From the NCBI RefSeq assembly GCF_036588685.1, contig NC_086378.1, positions 33,519,578 to 33,583,577 of the forward strand: a stretch of DNA of 64,000 bases. The letters are read 5' to 3'. This document shows positions 37,147 to 50,447 of the stretch, piece by piece; the first letter of the stretch is position 1, and every line of letters begins with the position of its first letter. Position numbers and translations under genes: made by a program. A model generated the notes under the pieces. The model was not told the origin of the DNA, searched no databases, and was given only the letters and a program-made list of their open reading frames with translations. This stretch comes from Mytilus trossulus (lineage: Eukaryota; Mollusca; Bivalvia; Mytilida; Mytilidae).

Positions 37147-38274
37147 CTGAAATATTTGAAAATATTTTTTTTATTTGCATTGTCTAATTTCTTTTTTTTG
37201 TACCTTTAATCATGTAATGTGTCTGTTAATTTAAGATTGAAGATTTTAATGTACAATCCATGAACTATTATTCTTTTCAATGGTCTCTGGATTTCCTTAG
37301 ATTGTGTTATCCTAGAACTTAGTAGTCTTATTTATAATTAAAATGTCATCAATAATCATGAATCTTGCTGTCAATAATCATGTTTAAACCAGCATAACGT
37401 TTCTGTTAGTAAAAACCAAGCATTACACACCAATAGGTTTATAGTGCCTTAGATGAATTTCACCAAGTCTGTGTGATCGTAATGTTTAGACCATTTTTTT
37501 TAATAAGTTACTAGTTAAAAAGCACTGTTAAACAATCAAGCAGCAACACAGTCAAAATGAGCCAACAATGTTGGTTTTTTGCCTAATCTTGTTTTTAATG
37601 AAGTGTTTTGTGAACCCTTTGCATTAATTGTAAAAAGATGTAGAGTTTGAATTGGTCACTCAACAGAAATTAACTGAATAGGTCGAATTCAAAATAAATG
37701 AGGCACAGCATATTTAACAAACTTATTTAATTTACAGTCAGTCTGAATGATTTGAGGAACAGAAAATTATGTGTCATTATATGTTGCACTTGTAGAGACA
37801 TTTTCCAAATAATGAAGTGGTGCCCGATTTTTTTCAATTTTTTTTTTCATATTTTTTTTTAAAGTTTTGATTTTTTTAAAGTTTTGGGGTTTTTTTCAAC
37901 AAAAAAAGACGTATATCAACAAGCAACTGTTATTTCAAAAACTACAAAGTCTATACTTTTAACTTTCAATAATGATTAAATCTTAGAAGCAGATATAGAA
38001 TGTCACTGTTTTTAGGCTTAAAAAAATGTAGTAGCATGTTAGGAGTACAACACTCAAAATGCCTAAATTGTATAGCAATGATAGAATGGAATAAGTTTTA
38101 ATTCAAAGATTGTAATGCAAATATGAAAGACATTTATACTTTTAAAACAATGTCTCATCCGTCCAATGAAACACATATTTTAATGCTTAACGTTGTACAT
38201 AGGTGAGGTGTTGAAATTTGTGTAAGATATTCGGACTACTTAGGTTTTTATCATATCATGCAACGTAAAATATT

Positions 38275-38705
38275 TTGCCCCGTAACATATCAAGTGGCAG
38301 CAACCCAACAATGGGTTGTTTGATTCATCTGAAAATTTAAGGGCTGATAGATTTTGACCTAATGAACATTTTTACCCATGTCAGATTTGCTCTAAATGCT
38401 TTCGTTTTTGAGATATAAACCAAAAACTGCATTTGACCCCTATGTTCTATTTTTAGCAATAGCGACCATGTGTGTTGATAGATCAAAACTTCGGATACAA
38501 TTTAAACCTGATATCCTAAGGAACATTCAGTTAAAGTTTGGAAGTATTTGGTCTAGTAGTTTCAGAGGAGAAGATTCTTGAAATAGTTTACGACGACAGA
38601 CGACGACGACAACGACAACGACGACAGACGACAAACGACGGACGAGGGACGACGACGGACGCCGAGTGATGGCATAAGCTCACATGGCTAAGCCAGGTGA
38701 GCAAA
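38275..38705 (+). repeat. Mussel dispersed repeat with a (GACGAC)n tail
   Basis: Starts near 'taacatatcaagtggcagca', includes 'tagtttcagaggagaagatt', passes into an imperfect GAC/ACGAC run at 38590-38668 and ends 'gctcacatggctaagccagg' then 'tgagca'. The short ORF at 38396 is part of the repeat. Confidence 0.65.
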
Positions 38706-38927
38706 AAAACTAGTATGCATCACTATGTATGACCGAAATGATATATGCTTGCGTTGAGTATATTTGTTAGTCGTCATTTTGATATAATAATACAAAAACG
38801 TCATAGAAATAGTTCATTTTAATATCCAGCGTTGTTCAAACTACAACTGGCATGATTGCAATTTCTATTTTGACTTCAATCAATTGCAGTCCATTTTAAT
38901 TGTAGATATAATGCGTTACATCAGAAA

Positions 38928-39190
38928 CTCTCAGAACAGGGTAGAAAAGCTGTATTTGCTCTAAAGAGAAATGTAAAAGATATATATATTTAAAATCTGT
39001 AACTTACTTTTCATTTGTTGATACTAATATAAACAGTGCACTTTGTTATGGTTGTGAAATTTGGGGTGCTCACAAGGCACCAGCTATAGAAAGAATACAT
39101 CTAGGCTATTGTAAAAATATAATGAAAGTAAAAAGCTCCACTGTAATGTTATGTTGTACTATGAGCTAGGTAGACTGCCATTATTGCACA
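38928..39190 (+). pseudogene. LINE reverse-transcriptase C-terminal fragment
   Basis: Reading the plus strand across frameshifts gives LSEQGRKAVFALKRN, then LCYGCEIWGAHKAPAIERIH and LGYCKNIMKVKSSTV. This is the wording typical of the end of non-LTR (LINE) reverse transcriptases (Y-G-x-E-x-W-G, then R-x-x-L-x-x-C-K). Stops interrupt it, and there is no endonuclease or core RT nearby. Confidence 0.65.
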
Positions 39191-40489
39191 CCCGAAAATG
39201 TCACATTTTTAAATAAAGGTTTAATCTGTTATGAGTTACGAGTCCAAAAAGCGAACCAAAATTAGACAAAAAACAACACACTCGCAGGCTACCTACAACG
39301 AAAGTGTGACTAGAGTGTGTGTGTTGTTTATAGTACAAAGTAAGGTTACAACGGCAAATCATATAAAACATTTTATCAGTGATGATCTTTTTGTAATACG
39401 TTGCTATTGCAATAGGAAAATGGAGGCGTCGACAAACTTAAGATTCAAATAAGAAATGTGAAATGTCTTCACACACATTACATTAAAAGATCTTTATTGT
39501 CGACGTATGCGCTCTATGCTTCCTGTTCAATAATCTATGTAAATTCACCTATTTAATTGATTTTTTGGTGAAAAATCAATATGACTTGAACTTTTGACGT
39601 CATAATGAAACGCAGAAACGGAAAATGTTCAACAAAATGTTTTATATCCTATGTAGTCAATGTATTAGCTATAATTTATCGTGATATTGGTCGATAAATT
39701 CATTTGAAATTTACGCTAGAAAAGGGGGCCATTTTAGGACCTTATCGAACATACTCCTTTAAATTGGAAATATTTAGGAATATGACCTGATTTGTATCAT
39801 ATAAATACAAAATTCTGGATTAACAGTGATATGATGTATTATGTAATCCTTATAATAACTATCTATATTGTTAATCAAAAAAATAAAATTGAGTAGACTC
39901 TTAAGAGAATTTTTTTGCTGATGGTTTAAAAAATGCCTTTTTCCCCATTTTTCAGAGTTTTTCTTAATTAAGCCAGATATGGGGTGAAGACTTGAGATGA
40001 CTTGTGTAACACTACTGCTAATCTACTAACACCATTACACTTTTTTGTTTCATGATATAACTGTTTATAGATGGAATATGCCAATTATCAAGTACTGGGG
40101 ACTAATAAAGGTGGATTCAGGGTTTGAACAAAAGGGGGGGGGGGGCTTTTTTTTTAAATTGGTTTAAAATGTCTAAAAAAAAATTACCATAGTAATGTGC
40201 ATTTGAAATTAACAATTTTAACCCTCTTTTATTTCACTAATCCTGGTTATGCCCCTCTAATGTAAAACTAAGTCCTGAATTTCATAAATGATTTTGATTT
40301 TTTTAAATATTAAGTTCATTCATTCCAACCTTTCCAAATACACAAATGAGACTGTTTGTATGTTCAACAGTTGATTAAGTCTGCCATTATTATTTCTTAG
40401 TTTATAGTTAAAGCCTAAATCATGCATGGGGTTTTGATTATTTATTTGCTTTAAATATTTGTTCATGCTGCTGGTTTTTATCATTGTTT

Positions 40490-40618
40490 ATAGCTTGCTA
40501 TATAGAGTATGGGGTTTGCTCAATGTAGAAGGACCAATAGTAGACACATCAGTTTTGGTATTGTGTTGGTATTTGTCTTATTGGCAATTATACCACAACT
40601 CCTTATTTGAGTTTATCT
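40490..40618 (-). repeat. Mussel dispersed repeat B, diverged
   Basis: 'agcttgctatatagagtatg', 'gggtttgctcaatgtagaag' and 'gtcttattggcaattatacc' correspond to the reverse strand of the module family. Between 39200 and 41460 I otherwise see only a G run at 40134-40145 and chance ORFs. Confidence 0.5.
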
Positions 40619-41463
40619 GATACAAAAAAAAAAGTCTTTAATTTTACTGACTTTACTCATATTTTATAACTGATATATATCCATGCACGGAATATACTTA
40701 AAACTTTAACTTAAACTGCATTAAAGTCGTATCTATTGTATAAGTATAAAGATGGCGGGATAGAAGGGTCCTCATCCCGAAATCCCTGGCTTAAAAACAC
40801 CAAATCCTAAGAACCCAACATAAAATAAATTTTAATCCTGACATCGCGAAATTATACTAAAAAAGATTCCCTTATACCGAAAGGGTAAATCCCGCAATCC
40901 CGAGCTTAATCACACCTGAACCCAAACTAGACCCGAAACGATTTTGAATACAAGTATTGTTAGGTCAAATTTATTCCAATATCATAAATTCTTTTCAATA
41001 CATGTGATGTCCGTAATTTCTGATGAATTAGCTTTTAAAAAACTCTGATTACAGTATATTTGCGAAGAATACAAACTTTTCATTGCAATTTTATCCCTTT
41101 TCGTAAATGCCAACTTGAAAGAACATTGATTAAATTTGCGGGACAAGGTAATGCAGAGATTGATCACCAAAAAAATTACAAATACGAAGAGATTGTCATA
41201 CATTTACGGAGTCCATTAAGTGCCGCGTAAAAAAAAAAAATATTTTCTTTTCTACTTGTGTACAACTTTTTAAAAAAATGCATCGCCGATCGCAGCCTGA
41301 TACGACTGCTGAAGTAAAAACACTGAACAGATGGTGCATTTTTGGACACACTTTTGAAGTTTGATACATATTGAATGGATTGTGATCGAGTTTTTGACAA
41401 ATAAATATGGGTTTCTGACAAATAATAAATGTGGCGAAAGATCTTAAAGATTTGAAATAGGCA

Positions 41464-42928
41464 ATATCCCGCTTACATGTTTAACTATGGAAGAGACAGT
41501 TAGATTGAAAAAGTCAGAAATTTTGTCAAATTTAGATTCAAATCTTGCACATCTGTCTTTTGATCGTAGAGAAGAAATAAAAGCTTTGGTATTTTCTTTT
41601 AAAAATCTTTTTCCAGATGTGCCAAACAAAACCACTGCTGTTTGTCAAGATGTTGATGTTGGAGATGCTTCTTCAGTTAAGCAACATTCTTACCGGCTCA
41701 ATCCACTCAAACTTGAAGGTATGACAAAGAAACTAAATATATGCTTGACAATAATAGTATTGAGCCAAGTAACAGTGAGTAGAGCTCTCCTTGTCTCCTT
41801 GTGCCAAAACAAGATAAAACCTTTCGTTTCGTGACTGATTTCAGAACAGTAAATTCAGTCTCAACATCTTATTCCTATCCGATTCCAAGGATAGACGATT
41901 GTAATTACAACATTGGTCAAGCAACATTTGTGAGCAAATTTGATTCGTTCAAAGGTTATTGGTAAGTTCCATTGACACAGAGAGCTCGTGAAATATCAGC
42001 TTTTGTTACACCAGATGGCTTATTTCAATATACTGTAATGCCTTTTGGCATGAAAAGTGCACCAGCTACATTTCAAAGAATGATCAATAATGTTATAAAA
42101 TATTCAAACTGTTATTATGCTTATATTGATGATCTAATTGTATGTAGTGATAGCTGGGAACAGCATTTAACACATGTGTATGATACTTTTGATAGATTGT
42201 CACAATAATATTTGACTGTTAATCTTGGTAAAAATGAATTTTATCAAGGCATTGTTAATTATTTAGGGCATACAGTTGGCCAAGGTAAATTGAAATATAT
42301 TATTGCTAAAGTGGAAGCTATTTCCAAATTTCCTCCTCCTACAAATAAAAAACAACTTATGAGATATTTAGGAATAATTGGATTTTACAGAAAATTCTGT
42401 TCAAATGTTGTTACTGTTGTTCAATCAATGACTCATCTTTTACGGAAAGATATTAAATTTATCTGGGGTGAATATTGTCAAAAATCTTTTGAAAATAGCA
42501 AATCACTTTTAATTAATACTCCAGTTCTGATTACTCCAGACTTTGAAAAACAATTGAAACTTGCCGTTGAAACAAGCGATGTAGGAATTTGAGTTGTTTT
42601 ATATCAAGAGACAGATGATAATATTGAAAAACCTAAATCATATTTTTCCAAGAAATTAGATAAACATCAGAAAAATTATTCAACCATTTAAAAAGAGTGT
42701 TTTGCAATGTTGTAAGCATATTTACATTTTGATGTATATTTGAATCTCACTGTATATCATATTCTTGTTGGTACAGATCATAATCCTCTCACCTTCATAC
42801 ATAAAATGAGAAACAAGAATCAGAGGTTGATTAGGTGGAGTTTATTGTTACAGGAATATGATGTAATTGTAAAACATATTAAGGGTAAAGATAATGTAAT
42901 AGCAGATGCTTTATCTAGTGCTTATTAA
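41464..42928 (+). pseudogene. Broken Ty3/gypsy-type pol (reverse transcriptase and RNase H)
   Basis: Three plus-strand segments in shifting frames carry the expected order. At 41487-41720 is the stretch before RT (EIKALVFSFKNLFPDVPNKT, VDVGDASSVKQHSYRLNPLK). At 41972-42208 is the RT core (TPDGLFQYTVMPFGMKSAPA, then YAYIDDLIV with the YIDD catalytic motif). At 42212-42592 is the thumb/connection (YLGHTVGQGKLKYIIAKVEA, RYLGIIGFYRKFCSNV). RNase H wording follows at 42740-42928 (VGTDHNPLTFIH, KGKDNVIADALS). Stops at 42209 and 42592 and frameshifts near 41720-41970 interrupt it. There is no gag, protease or integrase, so it is a 5'-truncated dead copy. It sits in the intron between the 45.4-kb and 37.1-kb exons. 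Confidence 0.85.
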
Positions 42929-43011
42929 AACACTTTGTATATACTATGTATTGTTGTTTATATTATTCATGATAAGTTATTGTTCCAATAAAACTTCTTT
43001 TAAGGGGGAGG

Positions 43012-43560
43012 TGTTATAATATTGTAATTATTGTATTTATTTATGTTAGCCTGATTTGTGTTGTGTGGCCTGATAGTTGTTTACAGAATAATCTTAAAAC
43101 TGTGCAGTTTAGAAATCACTGGAACAATTACAGAATAATTGGAACTTTCCATTTGACTTACATAATGATTCCAGAATTATCCTAATAGAAGATGCGTTAT
43201 ATAAACTTTTACATTTTACTAGAAGCTCCCGTTGTAACTTTCTATGACGTAGACTTAGACTTAGACTTAGATATCGAAAGACATTAGTATTCACAGCATT
43301 TGGATTGACACTTTTTTTCTACAAACAAGATCATACTGGATTGTGACCTTAGTACTGAACGTAAAATTCAGATTGGATACCTATAAGATTTCCGAATACA
43401 GATAAAGATAAAAGATTGGACTCATATTTTGACAGCTAAGTTGACAGTAATATTTGTGTAATACTTCTTGTAAACTTTGGTATAATAAATCTTGTTAAAT
43501 TTTACAATTGATTTGTGTATGTTGTTGGCTACAATTTAAAGGCGATTTCTGGCTGTAACA
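43012..43560 (+). repeat. 3' LTR of the Ty3/gypsy-type element
   Basis: A polypurine tract (taagggggagg, 43001-43011) is followed at once by TGTTATAAT, and the stretch ends ...GGCTGTAACA at 43560, the TGT...ACA ends usual for gypsy LTRs, giving 549 bases. AATAAA near 43485 fits an internal poly(A) signal. A matching 5' LTR was not seen upstream, so the far boundary rests on the terminal dinucleotides alone. Confidence 0.65.
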
Positions 43561-44329
43561 ATGTTCTTTAATTTGTCTTTATGAAATATAGTTTTACTGT
43601 TTAGTCTGTGTGCGGTTACATTCCTTTGACGTGTCTCTGTGCATGCTATACTTAAACAACCAGTAATTGTGTTATTGTGCTTTGAATAATTTTTGTTTCT
43701 TGTCTTTAAATTTTGCTAATGTACTTTGTCTATATGCTATTTTGTGTTTCTTTGTACTATATAAATTCTGAATGTAATTGAGATTATATTTCACTGTTGA
43801 CTTCTATTACCCAATTTATGAGAGTTGTACTTATTATGTCTATTTGTTTTGTTGGCACATACTTGTCAATATAAAGAATGTCAAGATAGAGATTTAGCTA
43901 ACTATAAAACCAGGTTGAATCAACCTTTTTCACATAGAAATGTTTGTTCTCAGTCAGAAGTATACAAGTTGTAATCCATTTGTATGATACGTTTGCCATT
44001 TACCTACACACTTCCCATTTGGAATTTTTTAATCACGCAACTTGGACTTCAATGCAGTTTCGTCTTTTGAATTTTAAAAGTGCATGGGATAGCACTTTTA
44101 GATTTAAACTTCGACAACTCTTGTTTATGTTAACTTTTTCTTTAATATCAAATGTGATATGTGAAAGTTGTATTAAAGTCATTCTCAATGTAAGATAGCA
44201 AATATTCACCATTGATTGGTAAACATATTAATCATGTTAACTAGACATAACAAATTTGTATTTTTGGAATGAAATTTATAAGTAAGATTTAAATGATATT
44301 TTTTTGTATCATGAAACAGCTTTTAAAGT

Positions 44330-44425
44330 TATAGGAAGATATGGTATGAGTGCAACTGAGACAACTCTCCATCCAAATTACAATTTATAAAATTAAAATA
44401 TTATAGGTCAATGTACGGCTTCAAT
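44330..44425 (+). repeat. Mussel dispersed repeat B, short copy
   Basis: 'ggtatgagtgcaactgagac', 'aactctccatccaaattaca' and 'ttataggtcaatgtacggct' are the first third of the family. Confidence 0.65.
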
Positions 44426-44749
44426 ATATATATTGCAAGATGACAGATGATTTGTTTTATCAAAAAAAAAACATACAAATATATAGCATATATAATGTGT
44501 AAAAAACATTAAACAAAGAAGTCATTAAAACTCGCTGAGATTTACACTGTAAACAGCATCAGGATGACGGAAATATGTATTGTAAACAAACCACTTTTTT
44601 ACAAGATATTTTTTCTTTGAAAAAATATGATAAAGAGTGAAAGCTGTACAACATATGATTTTTAAAAAGCAGTATGCACAAGGTGTCACTATTCGTTAAG
44701 GTATTTCCGAATTCTTATAAGTTTACACTAGTCAAATCATATTTCTAGT

Positions 44750-44793
44750 GTCAGATTATAATCCTGTTACCTTTGATAACTATCTAACCAGCT
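44750..44793 (-). repeat. Short remnant of the same dispersed family
   Basis: The sequence 'attataatcctgttaccttt' followed by 'gataactatc' is the reverse complement of the unit edge 'gatagttatcaaaagtaccaggattataat' with a few changes. Only the edge is left, as expected of a decayed insertion. Confidence 0.5.
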
Positions 44794-45184
44794 TTCGTCA
44801 TGGGAAACAATGGTGCTACGTTTACAGATGTCCAAATTTCAGACAATACAGTGTATAGAAATCGTTATGATGCATGAGGTAAATAGTACAATGCAGTAGT
44901 CCAGGTCTGATATAAAATAGTCAACCAAACATAATTCGTAATATGAAATATTTTAGAAACAAAAAATGAAACATTATACGTATACACAGCTACTGAATAT
45001 TTCAAAAAACAAAAGACTAATAAATCCTATAATATAGCAGGAGATAACACAAAATTTCATCAAGGCAGTCATGACAACTCTTTGAAATATCGAATATTAT
45101 AATGCATGCATTCAATTTACTGTTCAATAGACATGATAGAGTAGAAAACATATGGTTTTTTTTTCAAAATTACATAAATTATAC

Positions 45185-45430
45185 CTTTTTCTAAGAAAAT
45201 CCAAACTTTCTCCTTTATATTCATGCCCGCCCTTCCAAGATATATCCATATGCCATCTGTAGATTCACGTTCAATCGGAGCTTCGTCCCCCACTAAAATC
45301 TTAGCTAGTGTTGTCTTTCCAACTGCGAATTTGCCCGTCAAAAATACACGGTTCCAGTAGCATCTATACGATCCAGTCTTTAAAAGATTATCAAATTGCT
45401 GATCAGAAAACTTCAATTCATTTTGTAGAC
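45185..45430 (-). CDS. Exon: ROC GTPase, P-loop part (residues 54-135)
   Basis: Acceptor tgaattgcag|GTCTAC, donor GAAAAAG|gtataa, 246 bases, phase 1 in and out. The peptide contains VFLTGKFAVGKTTLAKIL, a Walker A/G1 motif GxxxxGKT at about residues 86-94, preceded by a predicted beta strand (NRVFLTG). Further on is ESTDGIWIYLG, where a conserved Thr is expected for the G2 switch I. This is the nucleotide-binding start of a Ras-of-complex domain. The next exon inserts about 62 residues before the G3 motif. The call rests on the P-loop plus the later DFGGQ and THKD motifs, found in the right order on consecutive in-phase exons. Confidence 0.85.
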
Positions 45431-46715
45431 CTGCAATTCAAAAACTTATTAATAAAATATGATAAAATGCAATTTTTTTTGTCTGAATTTAAAAAAATGC
45501 GATTCAAAAAATGACGTTCATAAGCATGCAAACCAGCTGATGATACTGCCTTGATGGTTTGCAGGATGAACCAATATACATCTTTAAGTATGTCGAGCAG
45601 CCATAGCTGGTTAGTTCTTTTCAAAATAAAACATATCACATAGAATAATATTTCATAGGGATTTAATCACCTAGATCCTGATAATATAAATAAGTAAACG
45701 ATGAATATTGCACACGAAACAACTATCAGTATACGCAAAGATAAAATGTTAACCATTACAAAATATGTTTTGTCATTTGATTTTGGCATGTGATTATGGA
45801 CTTTCCAACTAGATTTTCCTTTGAGTTCAGTACTTTTGTGATTTTACTTTTTTCATGTCATATGACTGTAATGTCAACAGAGATTCAAACATATAACATT
45901 CAGGCATGCGTGCTATGGAAACCCAACAAAATGTAAAATACCCCCCCCCTAAAAAAAGTTGGTCCAAAAGAGCATCAAACAGTTACAATAACCAATTTAC
46001 GAGATCGGTATAACATCTGTGTAGGAAGATTTTAATTTCGATTATCATGATTTATTTGTTGATCTTACTTTGCTTAAAATGTTTTGCACTTTCTGTTTCT
46101 CTCTACATTCATCTAATATTGTTTATTCTAAAACAAACTAGAAAAGTGTGTTTCGAAATATTGAAGGGAAAGTAAACGATGTTGACCATTTGACTTTTTT
46201 GTTGATTTTGGTTTCTCTATCATTAGGATTTTAAAAAAATAATCACAAATAATCCGATATACTATTTTTGCACAACAGCAGTCATGTTTTGCAATGGCTC
46301 AAATGAAACAGATACACTGTTTTACTAAAATATCATTGTCTTGCCAACATATTTCAGGCTTGAGACAGACGTGGTATGGTTGAATTTAATTTTGAACCCA
46401 CAACCCTGTCCATAAGATTGAACAGTAATGTAACACACCACAAACATGACACAAGTACTCCATTCCAATGAAATCAACTAATATCGGATCGACATCAGAT
46501 ATGAATATTTCGGATGAGAATGCACATAAATGATAGATCAGTAGTGGATGTGTTTATTGATTTATCATTAAACATCTAATAGATAAAACACCTAACAGTC
46601 GGATAAATAATTCGCGACTTTTCATATTGGACTCTTACTGTTTGTATATGTCGTTGGGTACTCTCTTCATTAAAGATCACCAAGACATAACAATTATTTA
46701 TATGTTAAGACTAAC

Positions 46716-46782
46716 CTCTAACTACTGGAGTTTCTCCTTTCTGTTGCGATGCTCCTTGTAATTCTTCTGTGGGCATGACAGT
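46716..46782 (-). CDS. Exon: linker before the ROC domain (residues 32-53)
   Basis: A 67-base exon with acceptor taatttaaag|ACTGTC and donor TTAGAG|gttagt. It reads TVMPTEELQGASQQKGETPV and two further residues, and leaves one base, which combines with GT of the next exon to make a glycine codon. There is no recognisable domain; the composition (Gln, Glu, Ser, Thr, Pro) suggests a flexible linker between the ankyrin part and the GTPase. The poly-pyrimidine tract of its acceptor is weak, so this is the least certain splice site of the model apart from the last intron. The phase match on both sides supports it. Confidence 0.6.
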
Positions 46783-47163
46783 CTTTAAATTAACAAAAAC
46801 CCAACATGTTAGTATAAATAAACAAATTATATCAAATACTATATAAGATGCAACAAAGCAAGCATTAACTAAAATGAAGATGTTGGTTAGTATATACAAA
46901 AAGAAAAAAATAAGCACCTTCTGATATATTGCATTACATTTTTTCTACGAAAAATATTAATTTGAATCTAAATATATTTTTTAACAAGACCAATGTTCCT
47001 TTAAAAAGATGTGACCATACAGGTTTGCCCGGTTATTAAGATATCGAGGTTTGATGCACGCGAACCACGCCTCCCATGCAAATTACAAAATGCAGTTTCC
47101 CCGGGATTCAAATTTGAGTATTTAAGTCCGGCCATTTGAAATTTTTACTCACAACCTGTGAAC

Positions 47164-48181
47164 ATGGTACGAAGACGAATATCGGAGGCTCAAAGGTAGC
47201 AGATTGTCGGCATGCAGTCATCAGGGTTATCTTATAAAGCTATTGGACGTCGAATGGGCTACCACTATACTGTTGTCAGCAGGCTAGTGCGGAAGCACAT
47301 CAAAACCAAAAACGTAAAAGACTTGCCAAATGCAAGATCCGGTAAAAATTGGTAACATCGATCGCAACGTGAAGACAGGGCACTGCAACGTCTGGTTAGA
47401 AGAATGCCATTCCTAACTAGTCCTGTTCTTAAAAAAGAATGGTTACCTCATGGATAGTTTTCAACCAGAACATTGAGGAATCGGTTGAAATCAGCAGGAC
47501 TGAAGTCAAGAAGGTTAATAAGACGTTCGTTGTTAACTGACCGACATCAACAACTGCGTTTGGCATGGTGCTTAGCTCGTCGTGGTTGGAACTTCAGGAC
47601 TGGGACAAGATCCATCGGTAAGACGAAAGCGGGTTTCTTCTGCATGTAACAGATGGAAGATTGAATGTTTAGAGACATAAAAATACAGAATATACCCCAA
47701 TAAACATCAAAGCAACTGTCTCGTAAGGCAAAGGCTCTGTGGTGGTATGAGGATGCATCTCTCATGACTGCCATTGGACTTGGTCACTATACGAGGAAAC
47801 CATAATGCTTATCAATACATCAGAGAAGTTCTTCGACCAATAGTTGTACCTCATTTTGATAACCACTTATTAGCTGCAAGACATGTGTTTATGGATGACA
47901 ACGCTAGGTCGCATCGTTCACATCGTTCAAAGCGAAGCACATACTGCTCTTCCGTGACCTGCGATGAGCCCGAATTTAAATCCGATAGAGCATTTTTGGG
48001 ACAGGTTCGGCCGTCGGGTACAGATAACCGAACCACCTATACATATTACGTCAGTTGGAAGCAACGTTGCACTGGGAAATAACAGCAAACACCACAGCAG
48101 GAAATCCGACGACTAGCTAGACGGGTGAGACGCAGGGTTGAGGCCTGCATCCAATCACGTGGTGGTTTCACCAAATATTGA
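47164..48181 (+). pseudogene. Decayed Tc1-like transposase
   Basis: From the ATG at 47164 the sequence reads MVRRRISEAQR, then a TAG stop, then QIVGMQSSGLSYKAIGRRMG, the helix-turn-helix start of Tc1 transposases. Further on are VFMDDNARSH (47890-47920), which holds the second Asp of the DDE catalytic triad, and NLNPIEHFWDRFGRR at about 47970-48020, ending near GGFTKY at 48181. In-frame stops and shifts break the ORF in several places. Inverted terminal repeats could not be defined confidently. The copy lies in the first intron of the ROC-COR gene on the opposite strand. Confidence 0.85.
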
Positions 48182-48189
48182 ATACTGAA

Positions 48190-50000
48190 ATATGGATCAC
48201 GTTAAAAGGAAGACTTACAATGAACGTTTTCTAAGTCAAATGATATAAGTATCATGCATAACTAACTTAGAAGGTCCATACTTAAAATGGACACGTTTTA
48301 GTGTTTAAACTAGACTTTGGTTATTGTTTGTGTCATTTTGGTCTTTTGTGGATAGTTGTAGGTGTAATACCACTGATTTTTCCCTATTAGTCTTTGTTAA
48401 ATTGGCACTTTAAAAAAAATTGTACAGTATTTACCTTTATTTCAACCAAAGAAATACTTTGCATGTATAAAGTTTAATCCTTTCCAGTGATACAGTGAAA
48501 ATTTCACACTACATTTCATTGCATATAAGAAAGTAACCAACACGGGAAGTAAACAACCCAATTTTTACACTGTTATTTACTGGTTACCTGCTTTGGTAGC
48601 TATGTAACCAGAACGTTCCAAAATATTTTATAAGACCATCAAATAAAAAAAGAATGATGCTTTCAGACTTCCAACATACATATTTAAGACTCAGAAAAAT
48701 TTTAGAGCATTGAAATGCAGGGTTAATTTTCTACAACTGTCAAATTCAAGGGAATATTTTTTTAGGCCTACTTTCGTATGCAACCGGATGCGACGTACCA
48801 TGATTTGGTGGTATTACACCTGTATCATAGGCAATCATACCACATCTTCTTTTTTATATTTTGGTTTAATTGAAATCTATTCATTTTCATTTTTGTTGCA
48901 ATTTGTTGTGTATTTCTTAAAGCTTATGTTATGCCCTTTCAATCTGCATTAATAATTATTGCACCAAATGCCCAAGAATCCCATTTCCCTTATCGTCTTA
49001 TTTGTAATTTTTTTCTTTGTGTAAAGTAAATTTAACCGTTAGTGTCAACTATAATACTAATATACACGTGATGTAGAAATTAAAGCAATCATAATTGCAA
49101 CAACTGCAATATCATGATTTTGTTCTGTAACTGCATACTTTTATATTTAATAGCATGTTGCAATATTTAAGCCATAGTTTGAAGGCAGTGTATATGTATA
49201 AACTATGACTAAAAATTTTGTTTGTTTAGTTCCACTTAAAGTAAAATATTATGTTAATGATGAAAACAGTGCTGTGCAGTGATACACCTAACAACAGACC
49301 GTATCTGAGTATTGTATTTTGTTCAATTTGAATTCGATGCTGACCTTAATCATTATGTTAGGATAAAATATTTATATCCTTATCAACGTAATGAAAAGGC
49401 AAATTATAAGGCTTAAGCGGTACACAGTTGACAAAAGATATTTTTGGTAAAATGCTTCTGTTCGGGTTCCGCAAATTCAAATAATATCTATTCCATTAAA
49501 ATTATTTTAGAAGAACACACTTTAGAATCTGACCAATAATCAAGTATAATCGTTCTTGAATGGTTTAAATGTAAACAACAGAAAACGTACGTAGCTTGTG
49601 TGTGGTGATCTAAAGAATTTCATTAAAATTTCAATCAATCAGGAATTTTTTTAATGTTTTACACAAAAACAATGTTATTACGCTCAAACAAGACCAATGA
49701 GATCGACAAAAAAAAATTAAACTTTTCATATGTTACGTGATTCAAAACATCTTAATCGTATTTCAAGCCATCCAACATGTCCAATGGATATAGTGTAAAA
49801 CATCAAAAACAGTCAAAGAAAAAAATGACATCGTGCAATGCCAAGAGCAATGCCAAACTCATGGAGGATTATCTGGTGGAAGCAGAATTCATTTTGATAT
49901 AACTAATTATCTTAGACAGCATTTTCAATATCTTTCCATTATTCCTATTCCCTATTTATATATATCATTTTTGTATCACATAATTATGTTCCGAAATAAG
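48190..50000. other. Intron stretch with scattered repeat B fragments
   Basis: Fragments such as 'ttttggtcttttgtggatag' (48338) and 'ggcaatcataccacatcttc' (48830) belong to the repeat B family. No exon or complete element is seen. Confidence 0.5.
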
Positions 50001-50029
50001 TAAATCACAATTTTTCTGTAAAATGCCCA

Positions 50030-50400
50030 TTGAAATTATCAAAAAGGCAATTGAATTTTCGTTTCCCCATGCGTGCATATGGTGATGTCAATACCTTATT
50101 AACATACACTTATCATTATTTTAAAGTCACCGATTCTTTCATCAAACAAGCTCTGAAAACTCGAGTTGCTCGTGTATGTCACAATGTTTTAGATTTTAAC
50201 GGGAGAAATTTATGTATTACTGAAAAATTATTACACCAGGGTTTTCGATATCACAAACTGGTCAAAACATTTACTTAATTTCATCATCGGTGTAAGGACA
50301 TCATTCGTAAATATACTTCAACATGCAGACTTCTTATACGTTCAGGTATTTCACATCCAATTTTTTATGGAAATATTCTTTATAATGCACAAAAATGTCA
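50030..50400 (+). pseudogene. Retroelement ORF fragment
   Basis: One frame gives RQLNFRFPMRAYGDVNTLLT and KLLHQGFRYHKLVKTFT (50030-50278). After a frameshift the text continues HHRCKDIIRKYTSTCRLLIR and SGISHPIFYGNILYNAQKC (up to about 50400). This 'GFRYHKL-x-K-x-F ... GISHP-x-FYG' wording belongs to the region after the reverse transcriptase in some animal retroelements; I cannot fix the clade (LINE or Penelope-like). It is clearly broken. Confidence 0.4.
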
Positions 50401-50447
50401 GTTTTCACCTTAAAAGCAAACAAAACCTTGAAATAGACTTATTAAGA

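Noticed and set aside
39000..41463. 5' LTR of the gypsy-type element
   Set aside because: No second copy of the TGTTATAAT... LTR sequence was seen upstream of pol.
47774..48082. Intact transposase gene
   Set aside because: The DDNARSH motif is there, but the N-terminal part has stops and shifts and the frame changes after the motif.
46980..48300. Terminal inverted repeats of the Tc1-like copy
   Set aside because: I could not find a convincing matching pair at the two ends.
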